Assembly (NCBI RefSeq): GCF_028640845.1
Contig: NC_080540.1
Location: 96,212,061-96,276,060 of the forward strand
Source of the DNA: Ahaetulla prasina
Taxonomy: Eukaryota > Chordata > Lepidosauria > Squamata > Colubridae
Direction: 5' to 3'
DNA length: 64,000 nt
The stretch's first letter is position 1. Every line of letters starts with the position of its first letter. Below, piece by piece: positions 11,081 to 22,300 of the stretch. Made by a program: the position numbers and the translations under genes. The notes below the pieces were generated by a model. It was not told the DNA's origin. It saw only the letters and a list, made by a program, of their open reading frames with translations, and searched no databases.

Positions 11081-11330
11081 GCCTTGTAGTACCTCGCTGA
11101 TCTTGTTTCACCTTGGAGGTTAAGTAGGGTTGGACTTGGTTAGTTCTTAGATGGGTGACACATTGAAATACCTCAACTCTTAAATTGAAAAATAAAACTG
11201 GAAGAAGGAAATGGTAAACAATTTTCATATTGGGCACCATTTGCAAAAAAGTATCTCTTCTGGACTGGATAATAGACCTTTCGGTTGTGGTTGTTACGTA
11301 CTGCCCAAAATCTGGATTTAAGTAGGTTAC
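11081..11330 (+). mobile_element. 5S rRNA-derived SINE or pseudogene
   Basis: Bases 11081-11172 align along the length of vertebrate 5S rRNA: CTGATCTTG, then GGAGGTTAAGTAGGGTTGGA and CTTGGTTAGTTCTTAGATGG, which follow the 5S internal promoter region (A box, intermediate element, C box) with scattered substitutions. After the 5S part, GAAGGAAATGGTAAAC resembles the Bov-B-like tail of squamate SINEs. That suggests a 5S-headed SINE (the 5S-Sauria type known in squamates) more than a simple 5S pseudogene. The 3' limit is approximate. Confidence 0.7.
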
Positions 11331-12514
11331 AAAACCTAAATGAAGTAAATAAATGGTTGCTAACAGAAAATAACATGGTCTTCTCTGTGATGTTAATAGA
11401 GTTCAATTATACTTAAAGACTGTACCTCTTCTATGACCCATTTCAGTATTAAGGCTGTTATATATTTAACCATCCATACCAAAGTTTTTTGAATTCTCCA
11501 TGATGTTTGAATTATATAAAACTCTATTCTGAACTCTTGGATTTCAAAGATATCTCTTGTTGACCATTTGAACAGTCCAAAAACCAGTAGTAGTGTTAAG
11601 CTGACTTGATTTTGTAAAAGAGCAGTACAGTTTGACCTTAAATTGATTTAGTGAATATAAAGTACTGTCTTAATCTGAATTTATAAAAGTACTGGCATAC
11701 AAGGCAAAAGGAATCCAAAGTTGCAATTTTAAGATAGGTCCCCAAACTAAATGTTCAGCTCCCCCCCTTTTTTAAAAAAAAATGACTCAGGTCTTGCCTT
11801 ATTTTTCCTGAAACTACAGTAATTATTTAGGATAACTAATATATAGAAAGTTTCCCATTCTATATAGCTCTATCATTGTGGGGTGAGAGAAATTCAGTTT
11901 TGGATGCATCTTTTCCTTTTCAGCAGAAATTTTCTATAGCATTTATCCTGGCATATCTCTACTATACATCAAGACTATGTTAGGGATTACTCTATCCCTG
12001 CTGTTAATACAGTTCAGGAATAGGCAATGTTCTGACACCTGGGAATTTAACACTACATGTTTTTAGTGTCTGAAAACTGCAGTTGGTTGGAATGATGATG
12101 ATGCAAAAACGACCAAGATTTTTCCCTTATTGAGGATTTTCTTTTTAAAATCTATTTTACACTTAATAGCAAGCATTCTACTACCAAATGACTGGGAACT
12201 ATGCAACAATTCTTAGCAACTACCATATGGTCATACTTGTCTTAAGGGCTGAAAAAAGGATTAGGAAACCCCCAAAAGTTGCCCATCCCAGTCTAAATAT
12301 TCTTTCTATTGCAACTATTGTGAGGAAAACAGCTAAACATTTGTTTAAAAAGAACTAGGAAAGGGAAGTAAGTTTCTCTCCCTTGGTGTAGACCTCTGGA
12401 CTCCGTAGAGATTCCAACCACAAAATTGTTCGTATAGTAGGACTGCTCTGGTTATTAATCAACATTTTGCTGGAGTTGGGAGATGGGTGAATTGAATGTG
12501 ATTTCATAGGAACG

Positions 12515-12690
12515 TAAAAGCTTTGTTGGATTAGACCCAAGGTCGATTAGTCCAGAAATTTATTTTCAGTAGGTCAGCCAGATACTTCTGGGAAGCCTAC
12601 AAGCAGACATATGCTCCCCTCCCCTTCTTGGCTGCTAGCAAGTGGCATCTCCCTTAACCATGACAGCTGACAGCTGATAGATATTTCATG
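12515..12690. repeat. Old interspersed repeat fragment (amniote SINE-like)
   Basis: TTGGATTAGACCCAAGGTCG and CAGCCAGATACTTCTGGGAA, followed by AGCCTACAAGCAG, resemble an interspersed repeat shared by many reptiles. The family name is not certain. Confidence 0.35.
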
Positions 12691-13165
12691 AATTTACTTT
12701 TTCTCCTTATCTAGCCATCTACGCTCAAGGCCTTTGAAATGAATGCCCTTTTTTCTGCCTTGAAAGTACTGCCAGTATGTTTGATGAACCTGACCTGGAG
12801 TGGTTTGGGTGAGCGCTGCTTCTATTGAAGATAAATGAGAATGATGGCAGCTTATTGGCATTACTAGAAGTGATATTGGTGCACAACTGCAATCTATGCA
12901 ATCCACTGCATGTTGTATATTTAGAAAGGATGGAACAGACAAAACCTTTTTCTGGGAATGTAGTATGGTGGTATTGGGCTTGCTATCATTAGAGGTCTAC
13001 AGTTCTCAACCTCTTACATTTACAAATAGCTAATTATACTGCACATTACAGTACCTATTAGGGAATGTCAGACATTTAACCATTGCAAAGTCATCAGATC
13101 ACACAAAAACAACTGAGATTTCATCATTGATATGAAAATATGTTCTAACTGCTTTTGACTTCTTT

Positions 13166-13465
13166 AGATACCTGTAATATAAACTGGATTTCCATTTGGT
13201 GGACGTGAAGACACTAAATCGCCCTCTGTGCATTATACTGCTGCAAACCTGAGGCATTTCTAAGGCATATTTACAGAAAAAAGGCAGCCCAACTAGATTT
13301 TTCAGTTATTAGCTGTTATATTCTATTTAAACATGAACCTTCTCCATTTGAGGATAGCTTTTTTGCATAGAGGTATCCCTCTAAAATGGATGTAGCTTGT
13401 TTTTTTCTCATCACCACTCGCTTTCAACTTTCAAGATTATTACAATAAAGGAAAGTCCATGCCTG
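13166..13465 (+). CDS. CDKN2AIPNL: Candidate CDKN2AIPNL terminal exon with 3' UTR
   Basis: A pyrimidine-rich acceptor CTTTTGACTTCTTTAG is followed by ATACCTGTAA. Joined to the AG left over from exon 2, this gives Arg-Tyr-Leu-stop, a few residues just as in the human terminal exon (which ends KHQS). An AATAAA signal at 13444-13449 followed by a T/G-rich stretch would end the transcript. The residues do not match the human tail, so another acceptor (for example near 14690-14710) is possible. Confidence 0.4.
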
Positions 13466-13693
13466 TTTTTCTGTTTAGCTTGCTCTTTCCTTTATGTAAT
13501 TCCTTTATGTAATTCTGGTGAAAGATTGGCTAGGCATTTCTGAGATACTATACATTGCTGATTCTCTGTTCTTGAGATAACTTGGAATCGTTTAATGCTA
13601 TCCATAATACTGCAGTTCTGTGACCTACAATCTGATACGTTAAGTCCTATTAATAGACAAAAAAAAATATTAAACAATTGAGAGTGTACCATG

Positions 13694-14014
13694 CAGGAGT
13701 GGGCTTCAAAAATCTTAGCAAGAGTTTCTCTACTCTGTTGCTGGGTGGGTGTGGCCATGTCGGCCTCCTGCACCACGGCGGGGGAGGGGTGTTTTTGCCC
13801 GCCCTGGACTCTGGAGGCTTTTCATGAGCCTCCGGGAGGGTGAAAATGGCCTCCCCAGGCTCCAGAGGCCCAAACTTCTGGTAGGGGCGGGGCTGGTAGG
13901 GGCAGGGCCGGCCGGGCCAGCCAGGAATGGGATATGGCGGTTCTCCGAACTGCGCAGAATCTTAGCTAGAGGTTCTCCCAAACCCCTGTGAACCCCCAGC
14001 AGCCCAAATCCCTG
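13694..14014. mobile_element. GC-rich hAT-like non-autonomous element
   Basis: Begins CAGGAGTGGGCTTC and ends CAGCAGCCCAAATCCCTG, with an imperfect terminal inverted repeat. The flanks GTACCATG (13686-13693) and ATACTATG (14015-14022) match at 6 of 8 positions, as for an old 8-bp duplication. The interior is strongly GC-rich against the surroundings. No transposase is encoded. The two open frames across it, one per strand, are by-products of its composition. Confidence 0.65.
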
Positions 14015-14879
14015 ATACTATGTCATGTCTTTATTGAACTCTCTGAATTAACATTCACTGTTCTTGTTGGAAAAAGATTAAACTTTACAGAGTTTTTAGT
14101 AATAATAACTTCAACTGAATGTTTTCTGTACCTGTTGACCAATCATGCATATGTTGTGTCTGTTAACAAGAGAACATCTATTAAGAAACTGCTTTCATGT
14201 GATATTTTGGGACTGTCTTTACATGAACTGGTTGCTTCAAGTCATGCCACATCATTTCAGTTAGAGTAAGGTAAGAGCTTTGATTCAGCCATTTCAAATT
14301 TAACAGTTCAGTTGGCTTATGTTTTCTATTTGTGTGGTGTTTACGAGCATATAACTCAGATTTAAATTTCAGCTCCTAGAAGGACATACTGGACACTTTC
14401 TAGTAGAATCCACTAGTACAGTCTAGACTCTACTGTTCCCTCAACAACTGCAAGACACCTGAGGCTGAGAATCAGCCCCAGATCATGATATGCTCCGCTG
14501 TCCTATTTCATGGTTGGTGTGTAATATGTCAGATCTCCCTAGTAACATTCAAGATAGGAGAAAGAGCTATTCTTTCTGGGCATGGGTTAACAGTGCAGTG
14601 CTTTCTGGGCATGGGTTAACAAACTTTGACTAATAAGTTTGTTTTCAAATGTAAAATTATTTAGAAGCAGTTTATATTTTGGCTTTCTTCCTTTAGCCCT
14701 TTCAGGGTAAAATAAGGAGGAAGGCAATCTTTATGAGAAAGCAGACCATTCTACCACTGGATTTTGTTTACAGTACTCTTATTAATCTTACTGGTGTGGG
14801 AAACATCTTAATTTTTTTTAAAAAATGTTTCTCATTAATACCCAAAGTTCCACTTTCATCTTGTGTAGCCTCAAAATTT

Positions 14880-15107
14880 TTCTTTAAATGGTACACTAGG
14901 TTGTGCAAGTAGAGCACTGCACACCAGAACAACTAGACACAAGAACAGTTTTTCCCCCAACGCCATCACTCTGCTAAACAATTTCCTCAACACTGTCAAA
15001 CAAGTTATTAAGTCTGCATTCCTATTAGTCTTCTCATCATTCCTATCACCCATCTCCTCCCACTTATGACTGTATGACTGTGACCTTGTTGTTGGTATCC
15101 TTAAGAT
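14880..15107 (+). mobile_element. LINE 3' untranslated region, upstream piece
   Basis: The sequence running into CTTGTTGTTGGTATCCTTAA continues after the hAT-like insert at 15411 into a LINE 3' tail. I recognise it as a LINE tail from that ending; the 5' limit is approximate. Confidence 0.55.
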
Positions 15108-15402
15108 CAGGGGTGAAATGCTCCCAGTTCGGACCGGATCGCCCGATCCAGTAGTGATGGTGGTGGGTGGTTCGGAGAACCGGTAGCAAAAATCCCTGCC
15201 CACCCCCTGCCCCAGCTGAGCAGCATGATTATCAGAGGTTTTTTTTTTACTTTTAAAAGCATTTTTTCTTCGGCCGAAAAAATGCTTTTAAAAGTAAAAA
15301 AAAAAAAAAAAAGTTGGCCATGGCCACCCAGTCACATTACCACCACTACCACCAAGCCATGCCCACAGAATTAGTAGTAACAAATTTTACATTTCACCCC
15401 TG
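15108..15402. mobile_element. hAT-like MITE, second copy, inserted in a LINE tail
   Basis: Same family as 669-1142: it begins CAGGGGTGAAATGCTCCCAG and ends ACATTTCACCCCTG. The flanks are CTTAAGAT (15100-15107) and CTTAGGAT (15403-15410), 7 of 8 identical. The internal hairpin (AAAAGCATTTTTTC and its complement) occurs once here but is repeated in the other copy. Confidence 0.87.
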
Positions 15403-15410
15403 CTTAGGAT

Positions 15411-15560
15411 TTATATTGACTGTTTCCCTGTGACTATCATTAAGTGTTGTACCTTATGACGAATGTATCTTTTCTTTTATGTACAGCAAGAGCATATGCA
15501 CCAAGACAAATTCCTTGTGTGTCCAATCACACTTGGCCAATAAAGAATTCTATTCTATTC
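15411..15560 (+). mobile_element. LINE 3' tail with CTATT repeats
   Basis: Continues the element interrupted at 15107. It has CAAATTCCTTGTGTGTCCAA and CACTTGGCCAATAAAGAATT, ending in TTCTATTCTATTCT. The short terminal tandem repeat is typical of CR1-clade LINE 3' ends. Confidence 0.7.
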
Positions 15561-16197
15561 TTGGGCAAATTTTCATTTTGATTTTTGGAGAACAGCAATT
15601 TCCTTCTCGTTACTCCCCCACAAACTGTTGTAGTTTAGTGTTTTTCTTATGTGGACTCATGAAAACTGACATCAAACATGGCCTGCAAATCCTTTGCTGT
15701 TACCATGGATCTGTGACTTCCAGGAGTTCTGTATTCTCTTGAATGATTTCTTGGATAATTACTAGGAAGAGGTAGCAACATTTTCTCCAGTTGTACATCA
15801 TCTGCTAACTAGATTTTAATTGGAGGCCAAAATCTTTGGCTATGGTTTTGTGGCCTAGTCCACTGGGCCCCAGGCTCAGGAACCTAGCAGCTCTTTTTCC
15901 GAGTCTGCAGCAACACCTGACTGAGGCATGATTCATTTTCATAAATCTGTGCTATGTGGAGCAAACTCTAATGTTAACAATAATCACAGTTGCATTTATT
16001 ATTAAGAAAGGGCTCCTTGAACTCACACCGGTGATTGGAATTTCTGACATGACTTAGCCTCTTAAGAGAGCTAATTTTCCTAGGGTTTTTTCAAAAGGAG
16101 GGGGGAAAGTTGACTCAGTATGTATAATAAAGACATGACAGACTGCACTGTCTGGAGTGTTATTTAAACAGAATCTATAAATGGGTACAACTTAGAT

Positions 16198-16321
16198 CAG
16201 GGATCTCCAACCTTGGCAATGTTAAGACTTGTGGACTTCAACTCTCAGAATTCCCCAGCCAGCTGAATTCTGGGACTTCAAGTCCACAAGTCTTAAAAGT
16301 TGTCAAGGTTAGAGACCCCTG
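16198..16321. mobile_element. Palindromic hAT-like MITE with perfect 8-bp duplication
   Basis: A 124-bp element whose two halves are near-perfect inverted repeats: CAGGGATCTCCAACCTTG at the left, CAAGGTTAGAGACCCCTG at the right, with ACTTGTGGACTTCAA paired with its complement inside. It is flanked on both sides by ACTTAGAT (16190-16197 and 16322-16329). The hairpin form and 8-bp duplication fit a hAT-mobilised MITE. Confidence 0.9.
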
Positions 16322-16838
16322 ACTTAGATAAAGCCCTGATCACATTATAGGTATAGTACAAATAAGGATTCACATTTTTTTCTCCCACCTCTATATCCCA
16401 TATAAATTCTGGCTTCCTGAATGCTATGTGGAAACCTTTTGGAGAGTTAACGGAAGATGAATGGAGGGATTTTTTTTCCAGAAGGAATGAGATTATGCAA
16501 CTAAATGTATCCCACACTGAACGGAGAACTGTTTAGAGAAATGTGTTTTGATAAAAATGAGTTCCTGCTATCTAATGTGGCTAATCAATAATCATTTTTG
16601 TCTGAAAAAACTGCTCAGAAAAAGGGGTAACAAGCAATACTGAAATGAACTTTTATGAGAATGTTTTCTAACCCAATTTTTATGTTTCAGTTCAAATTCC
16701 CTTTTTCTATATATTCCACCTTATTCTAGAATCAAGTTCATGTAGATGAAGAACTTATTATTCTATGTGCTCCCATGTGCATGTCATATTCCTGCAGCCA
16801 TGTTCCCAGCCTACACCTCTAGTTGGGACTACCTAGCA

Positions 16839-16967
16839 AAGGGGTGTCAAACTCACATCATCAGTGGTATCATGTGATGTATCGGGACTTCCCCCTCATC
16901 TTCGCTAAACTGGGCTTGGCCACTGTGTGATGCATCTAGCCCATGGGCCAGGAGTTTGACAGTCCTG
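16839..16967. mobile_element. hAT-like MITE (GGGTGTCAAACT family), copy A
   Basis: The left end AAGGGGTGTCAAACTC and right end GAGTTTGACAGTCCTG are inverted repeats. The flanks ACCTAGCA (16831-16838) and ACCTAGAA (16968-16975) match at 7 of 8. Related copies are at 22498-22620 and 38521-38655. Confidence 0.82.
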
Positions 16968-16994
16968 ACCTAGAAGCTTTCATTTTCAAATGAG

Positions 16995-17206
16995 GTAGTC
17001 TGGTGCAGTGGTTAAGGTGCTGGTGTAGAAGCCAAGAGACTGTGAATCCTAGGTCTTCTTTACGGATGAATGCTGGAAGGGTAATTTCGGCCTTTCAGCC
17101 CAACCCACCTCACAGGACTGTTGTGGGAAAAACAGAAGGCAGAGCAATTAGGCATGTTCATTGCCTTGAGTTATATCCAGAAAAGGCAGGTTAAAAATCT
17201 AGTAAT
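16995..17206 (+). mobile_element. tRNA-headed SINE (GTTAAGGTGCTGG type)
   Basis: The head CTGGTGCAGTGGTTAAGGTG is an A-box-like tRNA segment. The body has CAGCCCAACCCACCTCACAG and the tail CATTGCCTTGAGTTATAT. A 3' part of the same family lies at 62605-62785, and a head-related copy with a different tail at 60455-60655. Confidence 0.72.
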
Positions 17207-18385
17207 TGTTCTAGGTACAGCTAAAATATACCAGTAAAATTCCAGAAAAGCACAAACAGCTGTTTTATATTAGAATATTGGTAAATTGGGTATGAGCAAT
17301 GGATTTTTTAAAAAACAATTATTCTCTGCTGGGGTGTGAAAAATACTGGTTTCTGGCTTTTTAAGAGAAGCAAACAAAAATTACAGCAATTTTCTAAAGC
17401 CTTTCTCTACCATCCAAGTTCTTACGATAAAATTACTCCTAAGTGGCTGCTCTCTTCAGACAGAGATACAATGCTGCTATGTTGGGCTTAATTTGAAATG
17501 GAGAAAGGTACAAGGCCTCACAACGTATTTCCAAAAGCAACGGGATAGATGTTTCCCCTTTGACTATTCTGCATCAAATCTGCTATGAGAGTTTGCAGTA
17601 GAAATCCTGCAAACTTCCAAACTGCTGCAAAATGGTTAAGTAGATACATTCCCCAATGATTTTGATGCAACATAATTCCTTATGGAGATCCTGCTGGATA
17701 CAGATGCTTCTAGTATATTTTAAGTTATTTATATCTAAGGGATCATTAACTCCTAGATTTGCTGAATGTTCTGAGTGTTTTGCTTGACTTTTTACAGATA
17801 TGAAACTAATGCCAACCCTGAGAATTTAGCAAACTATTAAAAGGATTTGGATCTATGCAATTCATTCTTAAAGCATATTCATTTGGTGTTTCTCTTTCAT
17901 TTAGCAGACACAAGCCTTAAATGACCTACTATGCCTGTTAATAAGGTTGTTATAGTAACATGTAGTCTGATATCAGTACATGACTACTATTTATATAAAT
18001 GTAATATGACCTTAACCACAACAAAGAATCACATGTGCACAGCAGTCAAGGAAAATGAATTAGCTCTTTGAACAAATAGCTGTAATGATCCAACAGAAAG
18101 GAAGGCTTGCACTTTTAAGTCTTGCCAATGTTTAAAGCAGAGTGGGCAGTTTTCCTGTGGCCAAGGGATTAATGTTTGTGGGTCTGGGTTTGAGGTAAGT
18201 GCTGGGTATTCTTTGGATTTCAACTGCAAAATGGTTATTTAAGGGAGACTATTGTGGCTTTCCATATGTTTCCTGCTTTAAAATGGGAAAAACTTATTTG
18301 TCAAGCAATCATATTTAAAAGGCCTTCTAGAGCCCTGAAACTCACACAGATTTTCTTCAGTGATCAGATTCACAGAATTACCAAG

Positions 18386-18420
18386 AATCGCTTCTCAGCC
18401 TTTTGGCTAATATCACATAT
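18386..18420 (+). pseudogene. 3'-truncated U2 snRNA retropseudogene
   Basis: ATCGCTTCTCAGCCTTTTGG followed by CTAATATCA corresponds to the first ~34 nucleotides of U2 snRNA, beginning at its exact 5' end, with a few substitutions. A perfect 12-bp direct repeat AGAATTACCAAG lies on both sides (18374-18385 and 18421-18432), directly abutting the U2 sequence. This is the form of a LINE-mobilised, 3'-truncated snRNA pseudogene. It lacks the rest of U2 and cannot be functional. Confidence 0.85.
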
Positions 18421-19251
18421 AGAATTACCAAGTAAGGGTAGAATAGCAACAGAGAAGACTTGTACAGTCAAGGCACAGGTACAAATTATTTGAAAAACCA
18501 AGATGACAAAGTTTTGGGACTATAATGTCCATAATTCATTGCTACTAAATATACTGCTCCGGCACTTTAGTGCCAAGTCCCTAGTGGGCAGTAATTTGTT
18601 TATCCACGTTCAGAGCTGTTTGTACTTTATTTAGTGGCACTGGGCAAGCTTTGGCAAAAATGTTCATTTTGGAGAGCAACCTTGGTACAATTTCCAAGTC
18701 AGATGTAAGGTCTCTTGTCTGCCATTCAGGACTAGTAAAAAATGGCTGTGCAGCATGCTCCTTAAAAAAAAAGCATATAAAAATTAATCAACTTTAAAAT
18801 CTGTGTCAAAAATAGAATAGTGACAAAAATGTCTTGCACTGAGGTTATGTATTTCAGCTTTACATGAAATATTTTATATATAAAACTCTAGTGATTTGTC
18901 CAATTTAAAAATCTAAAGAATTCAAAAATAAGGCATTCAATATTTTGAAAAAAGTACAGATTTACAAAATATGTATATTCTGTCATGAAAACTTCACACC
19001 AACATTATACACTTTGAAAAAAATACAAACAGGATATATTACAAATTTATGTAGCAATAACTTAGGTCATAACATGCAATAAAAAGTACATTAATCAAAG
19101 TACACAAGCTTTTAAAATTTTGAAACTGAAGAGCATTTGCAAATGCATCTGTACGCAAGTCAAACGTGGCACTTGAGTTCTGGTAGCATTTCCTATCGCA
19201 AGTTAAATTGTACATGATGATTATGGGGTGTCTGTTAATGAAAGTCATTTC

Positions 19252-19380
19252 TTATGAATCATTCCAACTTTGTTCAACAATAGCTGAAACTCGTTTTTCA
19301 TATTCACGTTTGTTCTCTTGATAAAGCTGTGCAGCCTGACTGTTGGCAGGACTATTAGGATTAGGTTCATCAAGCAGTGA
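19252..19380 (-). CDS. UBE2B: UBE2B coding exon 6 (C-terminus)
   Basis: Encodes Ser111 to Ser152 and a stop: [18 protein letters not shown] to SWNDS. Acceptor CTACCTTCAG. The frame is also open into the intron upstream, but homology starts exactly at the acceptor. Confidence 0.98.
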   Translation of the reverse strand, partial: SLLDEPNPNSPANSQAAQLYQENKREYEKRVSAIVEQSWNDS

Positions 19381-22300
19381 CTGAAGGTAGAGGAAGCCAA
19401 AAACATGAAAAACAGTATTAATTAGCATTAAAAGGATAATGACAAAATAAATATAGAACAATGCAACATTGGACAGTAATTATAGCTAGACTGATGTTAT
19501 AGATACTTTATATAGTGTTAAAGTTCGACAAAACAATCTTTTTTGACAAATGTAGTCATAAACAAACTAGCTCAGTCAAATAATGTAACTTACACCTGAA
19601 GATAAACAGCTAGCGTTTCTATAACAAGTCTGAAGAAAGTGTTCGTTATTATTTTTAAAATTACCTGAATTGAAGTTAAAATAGATGAGACATCGTATGT
19701 TGGACTCCAACGATTTTGAAGGATATCTAAACATATGCTTCCATCTGCATACACTAAAATAGAAGATATTAGAATTATGTAATTTGTTTCAGATCATTAA
19801 TTTCCAGTTTACTACAAACACAGAATAATTTGGATTCAATGATCATCTAAAAAAGGTAATGCACTTTCTGATTCCTCTTAAAAGTAATTTAAAAATGTTT
19901 GTAATTTTTTTAGTGTTACATCCAAACTAGGTTTGCTAGCTTTCTTTTTGCTAACTAGGAAAAAATCATAGGCAATCATGGCTTCTGATTTTGATGGGAA
20001 AAATAAAGAATGTAATCTCAAGAGAGTCAGTCCCCGATTTAACTGTTTTCAGAGGAACTAAGTGCTTCAACACCATGCAGAAAGTTTAAATTATTTTGAT
20101 ATCTTATTAAGGCAAGTCAATAATATATTCCTTCCAAGGTTCAATATTTTAGTATCATTTTAATTGAACAGTCCAGAAATCTCTGCAATGAAGTTCATAG
20201 ACTTATTGTCAAACAATAAATATCTGAAAATGTATGACATATTTCAAAGAAGAGACGCCTAATTTTTTCATAAGCAGGACTAGCTTTAAGTGTAGCTCAT
20301 ATAAACCAGTCATTATACTTAGTTAACATAACTTATTTAATTACAATATTATTATTCACACAGGAAGAAAGCCTATATTTTATAAAGATATGGACCCAAA
20401 TAAAATTTATTTTCCAAATTTTGGATTTCTGCAATGATTAGTAATTTAATATATGAGACTCAGGACCCATGGATTTCTAAAATTAAATCAAAGGAAAGTT
20501 GTGGTTTAATATAGATTAAGGTTTATTTTTATTTATAGTAACAGAATGGGAGATAGTATTTACTGTAATCTAATGCATCTTCTTACAACAGGAAAATATC
20601 TGACACACCTATAATTCCTTTATGATTCCATACAAAATAGGAAGTTTTAATTTCTCTCCCAGTGGAAACATACTCCTTTAAAGAGTCTAAAGGTTTAGTT
20701 TCTTTCTGCATCTTCTTGTCTGATTATTTTAAAACATTTTTATATCACAATGTATTATATTAAATTTCACAGCAGTGTATAGTAATAAGGATAATAGTAA
20801 TTTATTACACATCACTTTGGAATTAATACATTGTAAAGTACCTTTTAAAAAAGCTTAGCTAAGGCAACAAAGGAAAAATATCTAATGTTTAAGTCTTGTC
20901 CTTGGTATTTTGGCAAATGACTGAATTACTGCTTCCAGTTAACTCCCTACAGTGACTTCAAGAAAAGAAGAATGAATCTGAAGAATTGTTAATAACCTCT
21001 AAGAGAGACAAGAATTTATCATCTTAATTTTGTGATTATTCTTTTGACCGAAATGATTAATATTGTATTCATTTTATAAATTATCACCGGCAGATTGCAA
21101 AGAATTTCTGGGCTAACCAGTTGCCAGAAGCCTATCTTCAACATACAGAAATAGAACATTGCTGAATATATGATTACATTGAAGGTTTTATTATTCCATC
21201 TTCCGATAAAACTTACCATTGGGATGAAACATCTTCGATAAAAATCTAACCGTTGGCGGTTTATTTGGGTATTCTTCTGAAAATTCTATTATAAGTTTAA
21301 AGGTTCCTGTGTAAAAAAAAGTAAGCAATAAGGAAGTGTGGCAGGGCTTAGGAAATAAAAAAATATACATATATGCATTTTTTTTAAAAGTAGAAGAACA
21401 GCTGTATATAATACATCCCTATGTCACTTTAGTCAAATAGCTTAAAACATGGTCACAGTAAATCGATTGAAAATTAACCTAATTTTTCATTTTTGCAAAA
21501 ACAGCCTACCATTGTAAAAACAAGAGTTATATTAAACATTTGTTTTTATTCCAAATATTAATAAAACACTGAAATAACATCAGCTTCCTCTAGCAATCCA
21601 TCTAAAAGATTATGGACAAGACCTAAAAGTTAGTTAAAAGATAGTTAAAAGTTAACTATCAACTATTTTAAGGGAAACACTGCAGATTACTATGGTAGGG
21701 ATATTACTATAGCTGAAGAAATCAAACACAAAAGTCATGAATAACTGGTATGCCTAACCAGTTCAGAAGAAAAAAAATGTAAACACCTCATTTGTAATAG
21801 GTATTAACTGTTCTGCTAAACTAAATGTTAGGACTTTTTTACGTATTATGCATCCCCTGTACTAAAAAAAACCCTGCTTTGCATTAGAAAATTCAAGATC
21901 TTCTGTGCTTCTCTCCCTCCTCCTCACACATGCAAACACAGAAAATATAGATACAAATAACCAACACCTGAATTTCCTAGTCCTCCAAGGTAAACAGACA
22001 GGAAATACAACTAGATGAAATAATTCTACTTTTATTGTAAGGCTAAACTAACAGAATCTTGTTAAGTCTAAGGATACAAACTTCCTGCTGCCACATTTAG
22101 CAGCCTAATCAATGAGGGCTGATCCTTCCTAAGTTTCTTTCTCTGATGGTTAAGCCACTGGGGCTCCTGTCTCAATTTTCTCATTCTTTCCCTGGCAGCA
22201 TCTCTTCCCCCCTTGTTCCCCAAGGTCATCCATGCATTCCATTACACATAAAGTACTCTTTTCTTTAAAAAAAAATAAACAATTACAATTAAAAAGGTAA

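Larger units (their letters stand above)
9834..13165 (+). other. CDKN2AIPNL: CDKN2AIPNL intron 2 (if the terminal exon is right)
   Basis: AT-rich sequence containing the 5S-derived element and an old repeat fragment. No other exon was recognised. Confidence 0.45.
14023..19251. other. Convergent interval between CDKN2AIPNL and UBE2B
   Basis: No coding exon is recognised. The interval holds the MITEs, the interrupted LINE tail, a SINE, the U2 fragment and, at its right end, the UBE2B 3' UTR. The UBE2B poly(A) site is unknown; TTTATT at 18626-18631 (AATAAA on the minus strand) is one candidate. Confidence 0.6.

Noticed and set aside
13730..13991. Overlapping frames on both strands resembling a Pro/Arg-rich protein
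   Set aside because: They lie wholly within the GC-rich hAT-like element and reflect its base composition.
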